Shown here: positions 26,401 through 29,400 of the stretch, one piece after another | Numbering within the stretch: position 1 is the first letter of the stretch | How the letters are laid out: the number at the start of each line of letters is the position of its first letter | Assembly (NCBI RefSeq): GCF_002002925.1 | Contig: NZ_CP019511.1 | Span: 1,240,001-1,304,000 of the forward strand | From: Sphingomonas sp. LM7 | Lineage (GTDB): Bacteria; Pseudomonadota; Alphaproteobacteria; Sphingomonadales; Sphingomonadaceae | Length of the DNA: 64,000 bases | Direction: 5' to 3' | Notes under the pieces: model-generated | The model's database searches: none | Seen by the model: only the letters and a program-made list of their open reading frames with translations | What the model was told of the DNA's origin: nothing | Position numbers and translations under genes: made by a program

Positions 26401-29400
26401 CGTGCAATCGGCTGGCCGCCGGCGCCCAGCACCGGCTGGCCCGAGGCACGCGTCCAATAGCCCCCCGCCGCATCCTCGACATAGATGCCGCGATCGGCGA
26501 GCATGGGCTTGCCGTCGGTCCCCGCGATCACAAGCACCGGCGTGAGCTCGCGCGTTTGCTCGAGCGTCTCGCCCCAGCCGCCCAGCACCGCGCCGACCTG
26601 CGCGACCAGCGTCTTGAGCTTGGGCGCTGTCATTGCCGCGGCGGTCTGCGCGACCAAAGTCCCGAAACCGATATCGTTGGTGGCCGCGATCGACAGGTCG
26701 GTGAGCCGGCCGAAGCCGCGCGCATCGATGACGTCGGCGGACTGCCATTCCGCGCGGCCGGCCTCGCCGGCATAGCGCGTATCGACATGGCTCGCCGCGA
26801 GCACCGCGTCGTACATCCGCCGCGTCACGCCGCTGGCGAAGGTGATGTCGCCATACGCAGTCAACTGCGTGCCCTGGGGCGTCGTGACGTTCATCGCGGT
26901 GCCGAGCACGTCGAGCGAGACCACGCCCAGCGCGTCGAGCCCGAGCATCTCGCCTGCATCGGTAACGCCGTCGCCGTCGCGATCCCGCCAGATGCGCAGC
27001 GCTGCCCAGCGCGCATCAGCGATGGTGATCTTGCCGTCGCTATTGCTGTCTAGCGCCGCCAGCTCGGCGAAGCCCGATGCGCCGACGCCGCCGAACATCT
27101 CCGATATGTCGTCGATGCTGCCATTGCCGTTCACGTCGAGGACGAGGAAGCCGTCGTCGCCCTTGAGCCAACCGGTCCGCTCCGCGAACAGGTCGCCATC
27201 GACATCGAAATAGACCTGGCTGGTCGCGAGATCGATCGTCTCGATGCCGTCGCCGTCGAGATCGATGACCAGCGGATCCTCGCCCGAGGTCCACTTCATA
27301 CCCTTGACGAAGCGCGAGGCGGCGGCGCTCAGCGTGAACGCCTGGTCGATCAGCGTCGCGCCGCCCAGCTGCGCGGCCATCGCGAAACCGGCCAGTCCCA
27401 TCAGCGGAGCGAATGCCGAGACGAGATCGGCGAGCGGGTTCACCGCCTTGAACACCATGTTGAAGGTGCCCTGATCGGCAAGCTCGCCCTGGCGCATGCC
27501 GATGTAACTGCCGACGAAGTCGAAGTTGCGGATGTGCATCCACCCCTTCAGCGTGCCCTGCGCATCGAGCGCCTGCTTGGCGTCATAGGCGTCGCTGCCG
27601 CCCTCGCCGAACACCGCCTGGAACAGCTGGTCGAACTGGTTGGTGACGTAGAGATCCAGCCCGCCATTGCCGTTCGGCCGCAGGACATAGGTCATCCAGG
27701 GGAACAGGTGATCGAAATAGATCGACCGCGCCGGATCATATTTGCCGTTTTCGTCGAGCGAGAAGGCGAAATTGGCCATGCCGATCGCGCCGCCGATTCC
27801 GCCGAACGCGAGCAACCCCGCCGCCCCGCCCTCGGCATTGCCGCCGGTGAGCGTCAGCCCGTAGAATTTGAGGACGTCATGGTGCTGCGCGTCCATCACC
27901 GTGGTGTTGGACGAGTACCAGATATTGTCGGAATTCTCGGCCGAATCCTCGACCGGCGCCGGCTCGGTGATCGGCTTGCCATCCGATCCGAACAGCAGCT
28001 CGCCGTTCGCGCCGCGCTTCTGGCGCTCATAGCTTCCGTCCAGTGTGTCGCCATAGATCACGCCGCCGTCGGAGCCGTTGTAGATCCAGTCGCGGCCAAG
28101 CCCGCCGGCGGTGATGACCTTCTTGCCGCCGATCGCCAGAACCCAGTCATTGCCTTCGCCGCCGTCCAGCAGCAGCTGGTGGTCCTCTTCAGCGCGGATG
28201 ACGTTCGGCCGCGGTATCGGCTTGGGATTGTTCTCGTCGGGAACACCGCTTTCGATGTTGCTCTTCCACCGCGCCAGCGCGGCGGCTTCATTTTCGCGGA
28301 TCTCGCGCGCCGTGATGTAGACCGGCTGGCCGTTGTCGCCGAGCCCGAGCACGCCGCCGATCGCGTCGCCCTTCTTGATGTCTTCGGCAAACCAGCCGAC
28401 CAGCGTGTCGTCGCCTTTTTCGCCATAGGCTTCGCCCGCGGCGCGATGCACCAGCCAGTTCTTGTCGTCCGAGCCGACGAGCTGGGTGATGTCGTCGCCG
28501 ATCAGGATGTCGTTGTCCAAGCCGGCCCAGGTCGAGGTCTGCTCGGTGATCCATTCGATCGAGCGCCCGGTCAACTGCTCCAGGCCGATCTCGACTCCCT
28601 TGGCGAGTTCCTTCGCGGCCCAGGTGACATAGCCCTGCGCCTTCTTCTCGAACGCGGCGAGGCTGTCGTCGATCTGCTTGACGATCTTGTAGGTGACGCC
28701 GTTATGGTCGAGCCCGGCCTCGTTGGCCATGTAATGCACGACATTGCGGATGCCGACATAGGCGCCGACCGCACCCAGCGTGAACATCAGCGCCGGCCCG
28801 AGCGGAGTCATCCCCGCAAGCATGATCGCGCCGGCATAGGGCAGGCTCTCGATCGCGTCCTTCGCCGCGCTCTTCAGATAGGCGGCGACGGCTTCGGGCT
28901 CGTAATTGCGCCGGTCGAGCTCCACCCAGATATTGGCGATCGCGAGCACGCCGGTGGCGATCGATGCGCCGACGCGCACCTTGTCGATCGAGCCGTCGGG
29001 CGCGGTATAGAAATCCTTGGCCTTCTTGACGCCGGCGCGGAGATAGTCGGGGATGTCGTGCGCGACATTGTCGATCGCAGCGATGATCGACTTCGCCCGC
29101 GCTTCGGCGAAGGCCGTGAACTCCGTCATCTTCTCGGCGGAGGCGCGGAAGGTGCGGACGAAGGTCCGCTCGATTTCCGCGAGCGTCTTGGTGGTCACGT
29201 CGATGCCCGCCTCGGCAAGGCCGGTCACCATCGACTTGAACTTGCCCCAGATTTCCTTGAACGGGATGCTGTCGAGGAAACGCTCCAGCCGGTTCCGGTC
29301 GACAAGCTTGTCCGGGCCGCGGTTGAGCGCCTTGTACGCCTCCTCGATCGTCCGATACATTCGATCCCGGGCAATGTGCTGTTCTTTGGTCAGCGAAGCC